Assembly (NCBI GenBank): GCA_004292755.1 | Contig: RDXE01000031.1 | Span: 1 to 64,000, forward strand | Direction: 5' to 3' | DNA from: Alphaproteobacteria bacterium | Lineage (GTDB): Bacteria > Pseudomonadota > Alphaproteobacteria > Elsterales > Elsteraceae | Length of the DNA stretch: 64,000 nt | In this document: in pieces, positions 11,857 to 21,330 of the stretch | Layout of the letters: every line of letters starts with the position of its first letter | Numbering within the stretch: the first letter of the stretch is position 1 | The notes under the pieces: generated by a model | Told to the model about the DNA's origin: nothing | Databases searched by the model: none | Seen by the model: the letters and a program-made list of their open reading frames with translations, nothing else | Translations under genes and position numbers: made by a program

Positions 11857-11872
11857 TGTCGGGAACAGGACA
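11857..11872. promoter_or_regulatory. TGT-N10-ACA element just upstream of nifA (possible autoregulatory NifA site)
   Basis: Exact match to the NifA UAS rule (TGTCGGGAACAGGACA) starting 28 bp before the nifA ATG. No sigma54 promoter was found for it to serve, and there is no divergent gene. It could mediate NifA autoregulation in the leader, or be chance: the pattern fixes only 6 bases. Confidence 0.4.
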
Positions 11873-11953
11873 GAACCGCGCACTCCGACACCTATCCCCT
11901 GTCATTGTGCATCGCATCATTGAGGGGGCAACGCTCAAGAAAGCGGCAGCTGC

Positions 11954-11983
11954 CTTACACCTTTGAGAATGATTGTCATCAAA
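11954..11983 (-). promoter_or_regulatory. Candidate nifA promoter overlapped by a Fur/FNR-like palindrome
   Basis: On the minus strand TTGATG and TGTAAG are separated by 17 bp, an acceptable sigma70-type -35/-10 pair about 125 bp before nifA. Overlapping the -35 is a palindromic segment (plus strand 11965-11983, core ATGATTGTCATCAA). It matches the 19-bp Fur box at about 13 positions and the FNR/FixK rule TTGAT-N4-ATCAA at 9 of 10. The position over the -35 suits repression better than activation. Assignment is tentative. Confidence 0.35.
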
Positions 11984-12159
11984 CCTCAAACACAGCCGTG
12001 ACAGATGGGAAATCACGCATAAAATCATATGGTTAGGCTGGTTTTCGGGGACTGCTGCAGAATCAGCGTCTCTGCCCGTCTCCCAGGCAGTCACTGCGAC
12101 AGGCTGCTATCGCGACGGAGTGTCGCGCTTGCCTATCGCAGGTGCGATCTAGCGGCGGT

Positions 12160-13188
12160 TTAGTGGGCGCGGTGAACCGCAAACGACACGGCCTCAATCA
12201 GCGCGGCCTTGGCAGCGCCGTCGGCGAACACGTGCAGGGCAGCGACCGCGTCATCCCGATGGCGCTCGGCCGCCGCGATGGTGTCGGCAATGGCGCCGTG
12301 ACGCTCCAGCAATTGCTGGGCTTCTGCTAGATCGCCATCGTGCTGGTCCAAATCCTCAATGCAGCGGCGCCAGAATACCCGCTCGCTGTCGCTACCACGG
12401 GCATAAGCCAGGATGATCGGCAGGGTCACCTTACCCTCGCGGAAATCATCGCCAACGGTCTTGCCCAGTGCTTCTTGACTGGCTGCATAGTCGAGAGCGT
12501 CATCAACCAATTGAAAGGCCGTCCCCAACGCCATCCCATATCGAGCCAGGGCGTGCTCTTCCGCTTCGGGCCGTCCTGCGACGACAGCACCCACCTGCGC
12601 TGCTGCCTCGAACAACACCGCAGTCTTGCCGCGGATCACCTCCAGATAGGCTGCTTCATCCGTGGACAGGTCATTCTGAATCTGCAGTTGAGCCACTTCC
12701 CCTTCGGCAATCACAGCCGAGGCACGGGACAGAATCGCCAGCACCTTCAGCGAGCCATCGGCGACCATGAGTTCAAAGGCGCGGCTGAACAGGAAGTCAC
12801 CCACCAGCACGCTCGCCTTGTTGCCGAACAGCGCATTGGCGCTTTCCTGCCCCCGGCGCAGGAGGCTTTCGTCCACCACATCATCGTGCAGCAAGGTGGC
12901 GGTGTGGATGAACTCCACGCAGGCCGCCAAGCTGACATGGCGATCCCCGTCATAGCCGCACAGGCGCGCCGCCGCGAGGGTGAGCAATGGGCGCAGCCGC
13001 TTGCCGCCAGCGGCAATCAAATGCGCCGCAAGCTGCGGAATCAGCGCCACGGGGCTGTGCATCCGCTCCACAATCAGCCGATTGACGGCTGCCATATCCT
13101 CCTGCACCAGCGCCAACAGCGGCTGTAGCGACGGAGCTGAGGCAGACGAGGAGCCCGGCAGCGCGGGCGTGTGGGCAACAGCAGACAC
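12160..13188 (-). CDS. ispB: Polyprenyl diphosphate synthase (octaprenyl/decaprenyl type)
   Basis: Trans-prenyltransferase making the side chain of ubiquinone. Both aspartate-rich motifs are intact: LLHDDVVDESLLRRG (first, DDxxD) and LVDDALDY (second). GGKRLRPLL near the N-terminus and GDFLFSRAF are also conserved. The frame is open to 13377, but GTG 13188 has CAGGAAG in front and gives about 342 residues, close to the family length; ATG 13254 is an alternative. Chain length cannot be read from sequence alone. It is divergent from the DUF2007 gene. Confidence 0.9.
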   Translation of the reverse strand: MSAVAHTPALPGSSSASAPSLQPLLALVQEDMAAVNRLIVERMHSPVALIPQLAAHLIAAGGKRLRPLLTLAAARLCGYDGDRHVSLAACVEFIHTATLLHDDVVDESLLRRGQESANALFGNKASVLVGDFLFSRAFELMVADGSLKVLAILSRASAVIAEGEVAQLQIQNDLSTDEAAYLEVIRGKTAVLFEAAAQVGAVVAGRPEAEEHALARYGMALGTAFQLVDDALDYAASQEALGKTVGDDFREGKVTLPIILAYARGSDSERVFWRRCIEDLDQHDGDLAEAQQLLERHGAIADTIAAAERHRDDAVAALHVFADGAAKAALIEAVSFAVHRAH

Positions 13189-13400
13189 CGGAGCTTCCTG
13201 ACACAAGGGGACACCACGCGTCGAACGCGACCGCAACGAGCGGCGCGCGAGCATAAGCCGCCCACCGCTTGGGTCAAGCGAGGCGGGGTGAGACAGTGTC
13301 TCGGCGGCTGCGATGCGGGTCGGCCTCGGGTATCCTTCGCGGGGGAAGCGTGTTTTGGTGGCTGGGCGCCCAAGCACCCTGCCCCGCTTGGGAGCCCAGC

Positions 13401-13610
13401 ATGGTTGAGTTGTTGCGAACCAATGACCCCGTCCGCCTGTCGTTCCTGCAAGCCGTGCTGACCGACGCCGGGATTGAGAGTGTGGTGCTGGATGCCTTCA
13501 GTGCTGCCGTCGATGGCTCAATTGGCGCCGTGCAGCGCCGCCTTGCTGTGCTGGAGGAGGACCTGCCCGCCGCCCAACGCCTGCTCAAAGAGATTGGTGA
13601 GGCATGGTAG
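13401..13610 (+). CDS. DUF2007 domain protein
   Basis: Protein of 69 residues matching the DUF2007 pattern: MVELLRTNDPVRLSFLQAVL followed by a short segment ending in GSIGAVQRRLAVLEED and AAQRLLKEI. The family is annotated as putative signal transducing but has no settled role. Its stop overlaps the start of the next gene, a methyltransferase, so the two are co-translated; this pairing recurs in Alphaproteobacteria. Confidence 0.75.
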   Translation: MVELLRTNDPVRLSFLQAVLTDAGIESVVLDAFSAAVDGSIGAVQRRLAVLEEDLPAAQRLLKEIGEAW

Positions 13611-14389
13611 CCCTCACCCAGGATCGCCTGCTGGATGGCCGAGTGGTGATCGATCAGCCAACCGATGGTCTGCGGGCAACGCTGGATACGGTCATGATCG
13701 CAGCCACAGTCACTCCCGAGGCCAACGCAACGATTGTTGAGCTGGGCGCCGGCAGTGGCGCGGCGCTGGCCTGTGTGCTCCATCGCCGCCGCGATCTGAC
13801 CGCCCTCGCCGTGGAGGCAGAGCCGGAGTTGGTTGCCCTGGTCGGGGCCAATTGTGCCCGTGCGGGCGGAAGCGTGCTGGCCCTGGCGGCGCGGGTGGAG
13901 GCGCTGCCACTGCGGCACGGGATCGCCGATTGGGTGTTCACCAATCCACCGTTCCACACCCCGCATTCCCGCCCGCCCCATCCGCAGCGCCGCAGAGCGA
14001 TGCAGGAGGACACGCCGCTCGCCTGCTGGATTGTTGCGGCCGCCCATCTGCTGCGTCCAGGCGGGCGCTGTTCCCTGATCCATCGGGCGGATCGCCTGCC
14101 CGAGGTGCTGGCCGCGCTCACCCCGCGATTCGGCGCGATCACGGTGTTGCCGTTGTGGCCGCGCGCCAACCAGCCTGCGCGCCGTGTGCTGATTGGCGCC
14201 ACCCTCGGCTCGGGCGCGCCCGCAGCCCTGTTGCCAGGCCTTGTCCTGCACGAAGCCGATGGTCGCTTCACCGCAGAGGCCGACGCCGTGCTGCGCGGTG
14301 GGGCCACTCTGCCGCTGACCAACCCGGCAGTCGCGGCTAGGTTGCAGAGCCGCAGTGTTGTCCTAGACTCACGCGTCGGAATGCCGTAG
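13604..14389 (+). CDS. TrmN6-like SAM-dependent methyltransferase
   Basis: Class I methyltransferase of 261 residues. SAM motif I is VELGAGSGAALACVL (about 46-60); the catalytic NPPF motif of N6-adenine methyltransferases is at about 113-116 (VFTNPPFHTP), as in tRNA1(Val) A37 N6-methyltransferase TrmN6/YfiC. It starts inside the DUF2007 stop codon region (7-base overlap) and is followed 5 bases later by addB. The tRNA target is inferred from family. Confidence 0.8.
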   Translation: MVALTQDRLLDGRVVIDQPTDGLRATLDTVMIAATVTPEANATIVELGAGSGAALACVLHRRRDLTALAVEAEPELVALVGANCARAGGSVLALAARVEALPLRHGIADWVFTNPPFHTPHSRPPHPQRRRAMQEDTPLACWIVAAAHLLRPGGRCSLIHRADRLPEVLAALTPRFGAITVLPLWPRANQPARRVLIGATLGSGAPAALLPGLVLHEADGRFTAEADAVLRGGATLPLTNPAVAARLQSRSVVLDSRVGMP

Positions 14390-14394
14390 GCGAA

Positions 14395-17370
14395 GTGGCT
14401 ATGGGTTGCGTGCTGACAATTGCTGCTGGGGCTCCCTTCGTCGATGTGCTGGCGGAGCGTCTGCTGGCCGCGGCCGCCCCACAGGACTTGCCGCGCTGGA
14501 CCGTGCTCATGCCCAACCGCCGGGCCTGCCAGTCGCTGACCGAGGCCTTTCTGCGCGTCAGCGATGGCCGCACGGTGCTGCTGCCTCGGCTGCTGGCCCT
14601 GGGCGATGTGGAGGAAGACTCCCCCACCCTCTGGCCGGGCGGGGCAGAGGCCACTCTGCCCCCGGCGATCCCGCCGCACCTCCGGCGCTTCTTGCTCGCC
14701 CGGCTGGTCAGCGCCTTTCGTGCGGCCATCGCACAGCCCGTATCAGCCGATCAAGCCGTCGCCCTTGCCGATGCGCTGGCAGACTTGCTGGATCAGTTTC
14801 AAACGGATCGCGTGTCCCTGGCCGAGCTGGCAACGGTGGTACCGGAGGAGCATGCCAGCCATTGGCAGCAGACCATCGACCTCCTGGCGATCATTGCGGA
14901 GCATTGGCCAGTGGAGTTGGACCGCCTCGGCATGCTTGATCCTGTCGACCGCCGCAATCGGCTGCTGACGGCACAAGCAGCCGCTTGGCGGGCAAGCCCG
15001 CCCGCGGACCCGATCATTGTTGCTGGCTCCACTGGCTCCATCCCGGCCAGCGCCGATCTGATCACGACTGTCGCCCACCTTCCACTGGGAGAGGTGATCC
15101 TGCCCGGCCTGGACCTGTTCCTGGGGGAGGAGGACTGGGAGGCAGTGCGCGACGACCCCACCCATCCCCACTATGGCCTGCTGCGCCTGTTGGACCGCAT
15201 TGGGATCACACCCCGCGACGTGGAGCGGTTGGGTCCGCCACCCAGTCCGCGGGCGGCGCTGGCCTCTCTTGCCCTGCTGCCGGCCTTGCGCACCCAGGCG
15301 TGGCGCACGGCGACGCTCGGCGCCTCCGTCGCCGAAAGTCTGGCTGGTCTCTCTCGTATTGATGCTGCGGGACCGGCGGAGGAAGCCACAGCCATCGCAC
15401 TGGCTTTGCGCGAGGTTCTGGAGGTACCAGGCCGCACCGGCTGCTTGATCACGCCCGACCGCGGCCTCGCCCGCCGCGTTGCGGCCGAGTTGCGCCGCTA
15501 TGGCGAGGGCAATGCGCGACTGGAGATTGATGACTCGGCGGGTCGCCCGCTGCACCGGACCCGCGTCGGCGTGTTTCTTGGCTTGATCGCCGGGTTGACG
15601 GGCGGGCGCGTCCAGGCCGTGCCACTGCTGGCGCTGCTGAAGCATCCCCTGGCCGGGTTTGGCTACCACCCCGCTGAGCTGCGGCGCGCGGCGCGATTGT
15701 TGGAGCGCAAGGTGCTGCGCGGCCCGCGTCTGGCCGGGCACCTCTCTGCTTGGCGCCAAGGCATCGCCACCATCACGTCCGAGGCGCAACGGCTTGTCTG
15801 CCTGGACCTGTTGGAGCGGGTGGAGCAAACCTTGGCCCCGATCCTCACGCTGGGTCCGTCCCCGCCGCACCAGATTGCCGACGCCTTGGTGCGTGCGGCC
15901 GAGGCTGCCGCGGCGACAGCCAGCGATGCCGGTGCCGACCGCCTGTGGCGCGAAGAAGATGGCGAGGCTGCCCGCCACCTCCTGGCCGATCTGATCGCCC
16001 TGGACTTGCCCGAGGTTGAGCTTGACCCCGTCACTGCGACCGAGGTCGGCGATTTGATGCAACGCTTGATGGCCGATGTCGCGGTCCGCCCCCGTTGGGG
16101 TGGGCAGGCGCGGCTGAAAATCTTGGGGCCAATTGAGGCGCGATTGGTGCGCGCTGACGTGGTGATCCTTGCTGGCCTGACCGAGGGCATTTGGCCTGCC
16201 CCGCCGCCGCTCGATCCCTGGCTTGGCCGCGCGCTGCGCGACACCGTTGGCTTATCGCCGATGGATCGCCGGATCGGTCAGGCCGCCCACGACGTTGCGC
16301 AAGCGCTGGCGGGCGAACGGGTGATCCTGTCGCGCAGTCGCCGGGTCGATGGCGCAGACACTGTGCCCTCTCGCTGGCTGCAGCGGCTGGAGGCGGTGCT
16401 GGTTGCCCTGGGCGGGCCGTCCATTGAAGAGGCACCCTACAGCGGCTGGGTTGCAGCCTTGGACGAGGCGGCAACGGTTGTCGCGGCCTCTCGTCCCAAC
16501 CCCTGCCCACCGCTGGACTGGCGTCCGACCAGCCTGTCGGTCACGCAAGTTGAAACCCTGATGCGCGACCCCTACGCCGTCTATGCCCGCCATATCCTCC
16601 GCTTGGAGGCGTTGGACCCCATCGATGCGGAGATCGACGCTGCGATTCAGGGCATGGTGATCCACGAAATCCTGGAACGCTTTGTGCGCGCCCATCCGAA
16701 TCAACTTCCCGCTGACCCAGCCGCCCGTCTGATTGAGCTGGCCGAACAGGAGTTCACCGACGCCAGCCACCGGCCCGAAGTGGTGGCATTCTGGCGCCCG
16801 AAGATCCACCGGCTGGCACTCTGGGTTGCGGCACAGGAGCAGCAGCGCCGCGCCGACACGCTGGCAATTGCGACGGAAGTCACAGGCTGCCTGGAGATCG
16901 CGCGACCGGGTCGGCCCGCCTTCACCATCAAGGCAACCGCCGACCGCGTGGAACACCGGCGCGATGGCAGCATTGCCATCATTGATTACAAAACCGGGTC
17001 TGTGCCAAAGCCCGAAGAAGTGCGCGCTGGCTACGCCCCGCAACTGCCGCTGGAGGCAGTGATTGCAGCCGCGGGCGGCTTTACGGGCATCCCCGCAGCA
17101 CCGGTGACGGAGCTGGCATTCTGGAAGCTCGGCGGGCGCGAGGGCGGGCGCGACATCCCCGCCATCAAGCCAGAGAAGGGGGAAGACCCAGCAGCCGCCC
17201 TCAGCGCCGCCATCGCAGCCGCGCGGGTTGGCGTGGAAGGCGTGATCACCGCCTTCGATGACCCCAGCCGCTGCTACACCGCTCAGCCTCGGCCCGACAC
17301 GGCGCCGCGCTACAATGATTATCGTCATCTGGCCCGCACGGCCGAATGGGCGACGGGGTCAGACGGATGA
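14395..17370 (+). CDS. addB: Double-strand break repair protein AddB (alphaproteobacterial type)
   Basis: Nuclease/helicase-like subunit of AddAB, the functional replacement of RecBCD in this group. 991 residues from GTG 14395 (an ATG follows at 14401). The N-terminal helicase-like part shows MPNRRACQSLTEAF. The C-terminal PD-(D/E)xK nuclease is visible with VIHEILERF near 750, DRVEHR then IDYKTG at about 862-867 and YAPQLPLEA after it. It ends in an ATGA overlap with addA, so the subunits are coupled. Confidence 0.93.
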   Translation: MAMGCVLTIAAGAPFVDVLAERLLAAAAPQDLPRWTVLMPNRRACQSLTEAFLRVSDGRTVLLPRLLALGDVEEDSPTLWPGGAEATLPPAIPPHLRRFLLARLVSAFRAAIAQPVSADQAVALADALADLLDQFQTDRVSLAELATVVPEEHASHWQQTIDLLAIIAEHWPVELDRLGMLDPVDRRNRLLTAQAAAWRASPPADPIIVAGSTGSIPASADLITTVAHLPLGEVILPGLDLFLGEEDWEAVRDDPTHPHYGLLRLLDRIGITPRDVERLGPPPSPRAALASLALLPALRTQAWRTATLGASVAESLAGLSRIDAAGPAEEATAIALALREVLEVPGRTGCLITPDRGLARRVAAELRRYGEGNARLEIDDSAGRPLHRTRVGVFLGLIAGLTGGRVQAVPLLALLKHPLAGFGYHPAELRRAARLLERKVLRGPRLAGHLSAWRQGIATITSEAQRLVCLDLLERVEQTLAPILTLGPSPPHQIADALVRAAEAAAATASDAGADRLWREEDGEAARHLLADLIALDLPEVELDPVTATEVGDLMQRLMADVAVRPRWGGQARLKILGPIEARLVRADVVILAGLTEGIWPAPPPLDPWLGRALRDTVGLSPMDRRIGQAAHDVAQALAGERVILSRSRRVDGADTVPSRWLQRLEAVLVALGGPSIEEAPYSGWVAALDEAATVVAASRPNPCPPLDWRPTSLSVTQVETLMRDPYAVYARHILRLEALDPIDAEIDAAIQGMVIHEILERFVRAHPNQLPADPAARLIELAEQEFTDASHRPEVVAFWRPKIHRLALWVAAQEQQRRADTLAIATEVTGCLEIARPGRPAFTIKATADRVEHRRDGSIAIIDYKTGSVPKPEEVRAGYAPQLPLEAVIAAAGGFTGIPAAPVTELAFWKLGGREGGRDIPAIKPEKGEDPAAALSAAIAAARVGVEGVITAFDDPSRCYTAQPRPDTAPRYNDYRHLARTAEWATGSDG

Positions 17371-20300
17371 TCGCGAGCGCCACCACGGGTCAACGCGCCC
17401 ACGCCGACCAGCACCAAGCCTCCGACCCCGCTGTCAGCGTCTGGGTCAGTGCATCGGCCGGCACCGGCAAGACCAAGGTGCTGACCGACCGTATGTTGCG
17501 CCTGCTCATCGCAGGCTCCGCCCCCGATCGCCTGTTGTGCATCACCTTCACCAAGGCAGCCGCCGCGGAGATGGCGAACCGCTTGAACCGTCGACTGGCG
17601 GCTTGGGCGACCATGCAGACGACGGAATTGGATCGCGATTTGAAGGAGTTGCTGGGCGGCCCCCCCGACGATGCGACGCTGATCCGCGCACGCCGGTTGT
17701 TCGCTCTGGTGCTGGATGCGCCGGGGGGCCTGCGCATTCAAACCATCCACAGCTTTGCCCAGACCATCCTGGGGCGGTTCCCACTGGAAGCAGGCCTTGC
17801 CCCCGGCTTTCAAGTGCTACAAGACACCGTCGCCGACAGCCTGCTGGATCAAGCAATTAACGCCAGCATCGAAGCAGCAAGCCTGGATGGCACCACGACT
17901 GACTTGGACCGCTTGGTCGCCCGCCTGCCAGAGGATCGCTTTCGCACCCTGATGGCTGGTCTGGTCAGCGATCGTGGGCGGTTCGCCGATGCCATTCAGC
18001 GCTATGGCGGCCTAGACGGATGGACCGCAGCCCTCGCCCAGTATCTTGACGTTCCGGCGGAGATCGAACCAGACACACCGCTCCTGCAGCTGCTGGGTCC
18101 GGCCCGCGATGCAGCGGATTTCACCTGGGCCGCGGGTCTGTTGAGCCGCGGAGGCAAGACAGAGCAACGTATGGCCGAGGCGTTGGTCGCAGTCCGCGAC
18201 GCGCCCGACCGGCTGGCCCAGTGGGACCTGTATCGCAGCATTTTCCTCACCACGGAGAACACACGGCGTGCCCGCACGGTGAGCAAGGCGCTGGCCGCAG
18301 CCCAGCCCGACCTTGTTGCCTGGGTGGAGCGCGAAACAGACGCCGTGGAGCGCGCGCTCGACCAGCGCCAGCGGGCCGAAACCCTGGTCAACAGCCGGGC
18401 GGCCGCACGCCTCACCTCGGTTGTACTTTCACGCTATCAGCAATTGAAGCGCCAGCGCGTTGCGTTGGATTTCGACGATCTGATCCTGGCAACCCGCCAG
18501 GTCTTGACCACCCGGGGCGGAGCAGCGTGGGTTCTGTTCAAGCTGGACGGCGGCCTGGACCATGTGCTGATCGACGAAGCGCAGGATACCAACCCCGACC
18601 AGTGGCGCATCGTTGCCCAGCTGGTGGAGGAATTCGCGGCTGGACGCGGGCGGGCGGAGCGGCCGCGCACCTTGTTCGTTGTGGGCGATCCCAAACAGTC
18701 CATCTACAGCTTTCAGCGCGCAGACCTCGCCGTGTTCGAGGCCATGCGCCGTCAGTTTGAGCAGCGCTTTCAGCCCAGTGAAAGCGCCTTCCAGCCCCGC
18801 TGGCGCTCGGTGGCGCTCCAGGTCTCCTTCCGCTCCAGCCGCGCTGTGCTGGCGCTGGTGGACCAGGTGTTTGCCGACGGCCCGGCGCGCCAGGGGGTGC
18901 CCGCGTCAGGTGCGCACATCCCCCACCGGGCCGAGGTTGGCGGCAGTGTGGAGCTCTGGCCGCTGGCAGAGCCTGAGGCGATGCCAGACTTGCCAGAGTG
19001 GCAGCCGCCAGTGGCCCATCCTCTGCCAGACATCCCGAAACTGCGCTTAGCCAAAGCACTGGCCGGACACCTCGCGACGGTGATCGGGCGCGAGGTGCTG
19101 GCGGAGACGGGGCGGCCAATCACCCCAGGCGATGTGCTGGTACTGGTGCGCAGCCGCGACGACTTCGTCGACCTGTTGATCCGCGAGTTGAAACGCGCCG
19201 GTGTGCCCGTCGCGGGCAGCGACCGCATGGCCTTAACCAGCCAGATTGGCGTGGAAGATCTGCTGGCCTTGCTGCGCGTTGTCTTGCTGCCAGAGGATGA
19301 CCTCAGCCTCGCCTGCCTGTTGCGGTCCCCATTGATTGGGATGAGTGAGGACGCGCTGATGCAACTGGCTGGGGGCCGGGCCGATGGCACCCACTTGATC
19401 GCAGCGTTGATGGCTGACGCCGAAGCGACACCCTATGCGACCGCGGCCAACAGCGTTCGGCACTGGCTGGCGCGGGCCGACGCTGTCCCACCATTCGAGT
19501 TCTTGTGCGAAGTGCTGGGCCGCGACCGTGGTCGCCACCGCCTGCTGGGTCGCCTCGGCTCCTCCGCGCTAGACCCGGTCGATGAGTTGCTCAATCTGGC
19601 TTTGCGGTACGAGGCCTTGGGACCACCCACCCTGCAAGGCTTCCTAGCCTGGATTGACAGCAGCGCCATCGAAATCAAACGCGATAGCGACACGAGCGCG
19701 CGCGCCGTGCGGATCATGACAGTTCACGGGGCCAAAGGGCTGGAAGCACCGCTGGTGGTGCTGGCCGACGCCTATCGTGAGCCGGTTTCGGTTGCCAATG
19801 CGCCAATGCTGCTGTGGCCGGGGGCAGATGCTGCCTTCAGCGGGCCGATTTGGTCGCCCAGTTCGGCCAATGCCGATCCTGTGACCAAAGCCCTCTATGA
19901 CCAAGCGCGCGAGCGCCAGCTGGAGGAGCATAATCGCCTTCTCTACGTGGCCCTGACCCGCGCGCGGGATCGGCTGATCATCTGCGGTGTCAAAGGCAAG
20001 CGCGAGCCGATCCGCCAGGATTACACGTGGTGGGCATCGGTTGCCGCTGGCCTCACGCGGCTGGAGGGGGTGGAAAGCCTGACCGACGCGATTCCTGGCC
20101 TGCCGGGCGTGGTGCGCCGCTATGCCTTGGCAAACACTGGACCAGCACGATCCCCAGCCGCCAGCAGCCCGCATCGCACCGCCACGCCGCCACCGGCTTG
20201 GCTGCACCAGCCACCACCACCAGAGCCGCCGCGCCCGCGCCCACTGGCTCCATCGCGACCGATTGATCTGCCCGCCCTCGCCTCGCCGATCAGCGAAGGA

Positions 20301-20816
20301 CGCGCGACCGCCCTACGCCGGGGTCGCCTGATCCATCGCTTGCTGCAAGTGCTGCCGGAGGTGCCCGCTGACCAGCACGCAGCCCAGGCGCAACGCATCG
20401 CAAGCCGCGCGATCTATGGTTTGGCGCCGACTGAGCAATCAACCGCAGTTGCCGAGGCGTTGCGCGTGCTGGGCGATGCCCGCTTTGCTGCTGTGTTCGG
20501 CCCGCACAGCCGTGCCGAAGTACCGGTGGTCGGCGATGTCAATGGCTACCTGGTCAATGGCCGGATTGATCGCTTGGCCGTGCTGCCCAGCCATATCCTG
20601 CTGGTGGATCTGAAAACCGACCGACCGGCCCCAACCAGCATCGATGGCGTTGGTGCTGGTCATTTGCACCAGTTGGCGCTGTATCGTGCCCTCCTGACCG
20701 CGCTTTATCCCGACCGACCCGTGGAAGCCGCCCTCTTGTGGACTGATGGGCCGCACCTGATGCCCATTCCCGCTGACCGGTTGGACCAGCATGTGCCGAC
20801 AGTTCCCAACCGTTAG
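17367..20816 (+). CDS. addA: Double-strand break repair helicase/nuclease AddA
   Basis: UvrD-like helicase plus RecB-type nuclease, 1149 residues. Walker A SASAGTGKTKVLTDR lies near residue 30, motif Ia FTKAAAAEM near 62, motif II LIDEAQDTNPDQW near 400, motif III VGDPKQSIYSFQRAD, motif V IMTVHGAKGLEAPLV and motif VI LLYVALTRARDRLII; the C-terminal nuclease has LLVDLKTDRPAP near 1080 and LHQLALYRALL. ATG 17367 overlaps the addB stop by 4 bases. AddAB degrades DNA ends up to a regulatory site and loads RecA. Confidence 0.95.
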   Translation: MIASATTGQRAHADQHQASDPAVSVWVSASAGTGKTKVLTDRMLRLLIAGSAPDRLLCITFTKAAAAEMANRLNRRLAAWATMQTTELDRDLKELLGGPPDDATLIRARRLFALVLDAPGGLRIQTIHSFAQTILGRFPLEAGLAPGFQVLQDTVADSLLDQAINASIEAASLDGTTTDLDRLVARLPEDRFRTLMAGLVSDRGRFADAIQRYGGLDGWTAALAQYLDVPAEIEPDTPLLQLLGPARDAADFTWAAGLLSRGGKTEQRMAEALVAVRDAPDRLAQWDLYRSIFLTTENTRRARTVSKALAAAQPDLVAWVERETDAVERALDQRQRAETLVNSRAAARLTSVVLSRYQQLKRQRVALDFDDLILATRQVLTTRGGAAWVLFKLDGGLDHVLIDEAQDTNPDQWRIVAQLVEEFAAGRGRAERPRTLFVVGDPKQSIYSFQRADLAVFEAMRRQFEQRFQPSESAFQPRWRSVALQVSFRSSRAVLALVDQVFADGPARQGVPASGAHIPHRAEVGGSVELWPLAEPEAMPDLPEWQPPVAHPLPDIPKLRLAKALAGHLATVIGREVLAETGRPITPGDVLVLVRSRDDFVDLLIRELKRAGVPVAGSDRMALTSQIGVEDLLALLRVVLLPEDDLSLACLLRSPLIGMSEDALMQLAGGRADGTHLIAALMADAEATPYATAANSVRHWLARADAVPPFEFLCEVLGRDRGRHRLLGRLGSSALDPVDELLNLALRYEALGPPTLQGFLAWIDSSAIEIKRDSDTSARAVRIMTVHGAKGLEAPLVVLADAYREPVSVANAPMLLWPGADAAFSGPIWSPSSANADPVTKALYDQARERQLEEHNRLLYVALTRARDRLIICGVKGKREPIRQDYTWWASVAAGLTRLEGVESLTDAIPGLPGVVRRYALANTGPARSPAASSPHRTATPPPAWLHQPPPPEPPRPRPLAPSRPIDLPALASPISEGRATALRRGRLIHRLLQVLPEVPADQHAAQAQRIASRAIYGLAPTEQSTAVAEALRVLGDARFAAVFGPHSRAEVPVVGDVNGYLVNGRIDRLAVLPSHILLVDLKTDRPAPTSIDGVGAGHLHQLALYRALLTALYPDRPVEAALLWTDGPHLMPIPADRLDQHVPTVPNR

Positions 20817-20887
20817 CGCCCCGCCGCGGCGGCGGATCAACGAGAAAAACCACCAGCCTTAACTCCCATCGCGTGTAACGGCTGTTC

Positions 20888-20955
20888 TTGACCATCACGG
20901 CGGGCCCTGGCTAGAGTCCGCGCGATCCGCCTCACCGCAACCGACTTTGGTTGCG
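20888..20955 (+). promoter_or_regulatory. trxA promoter candidate and 5'-UTR hairpin
   Basis: TTGACC (20888-20893) and TAGAGT (20912-20917) are 18 bp apart, a plausible sigma70 promoter. Downstream lies a perfect 7-bp stem CGCAACC/GGTTGCG with a 6-base loop (20936-20955), ending 7 bp before the AAAGGAAAG ribosome-binding site, so it would be part of the trxA leader. Confidence 0.5.
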
Positions 20956-20977
20956 TGCGAATGAAAGGAAAGTAGTC

Positions 20978-21298
20978 ATGGGTACCCAAGCAGTCAGCGA
21001 CGCCTCTTTTGAAGCGGACGTCTTAAAGGCGCCGGGCCCGGTTCTTGTTGATTTTTGGGCGGAGTGGTGCGGACCTTGCCGCCAGATTGCACCAGCACTG
21101 GAAGAGCTGGCCACCCAGCTGGGTGACCGGGTCACCGTGGCGAAGCTGAACATCGACGAGAATCAAGGCGCACCGCAGCGCTATGGCGTGCGCGGCATCC
21201 CGACCCTGCTGCTGTTCAAGAACGGCCAGGTGGTGGCCCAGAAGGTTGGCGCGCTGCCGAAGTCGGCGCTGTTCCAGTGGGTTGAATCCGTCCTGTAG
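20978..21298 (+). CDS. trxA: Thioredoxin TrxA
   Basis: Cytosolic disulfide reductase of 106 residues. The active site is WCGPC with C31 and C34; the buried Asp is D25 ([11 protein letters not shown]) and the cis-Pro loop is GIPTLLLF. The start is ATG 20978, because AAAGGAAAG precedes it at proper spacing and it aligns with TrxA; an in-frame start at 20951 would place the ribosome site inside the gene. Monocistronic from its own promoter. Confidence 0.96.
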   Translation: MGTQAVSDASFEADVLKAPGPVLVDFWAEWCGPCRQIAPALEELATQLGDRVTVAKLNIDENQGAPQRYGVRGIPTLLLFKNGQVVAQKVGALPKSALFQWVESVL

Positions 21299-21330
21299 CC
21301 GGCTCACCACACACACCCTTCCCAAGACAT

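Larger units (their letters stand above)
11830..12159. other. nifA upstream region / ispB downstream region (no gene)
   Basis: About 330 bp without a credible ORF. It holds the TGT-N10-ACA element, the candidate nifA promoter with its palindrome, and near the ispB end two small hairpins: ATCGC-N4-GCGAT at 12134-12147 and CGCGAC-N5-GTCGCG at 12111-12127. Either hairpin could end ispB transcription, though neither has a T-run. Confidence 0.5.
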
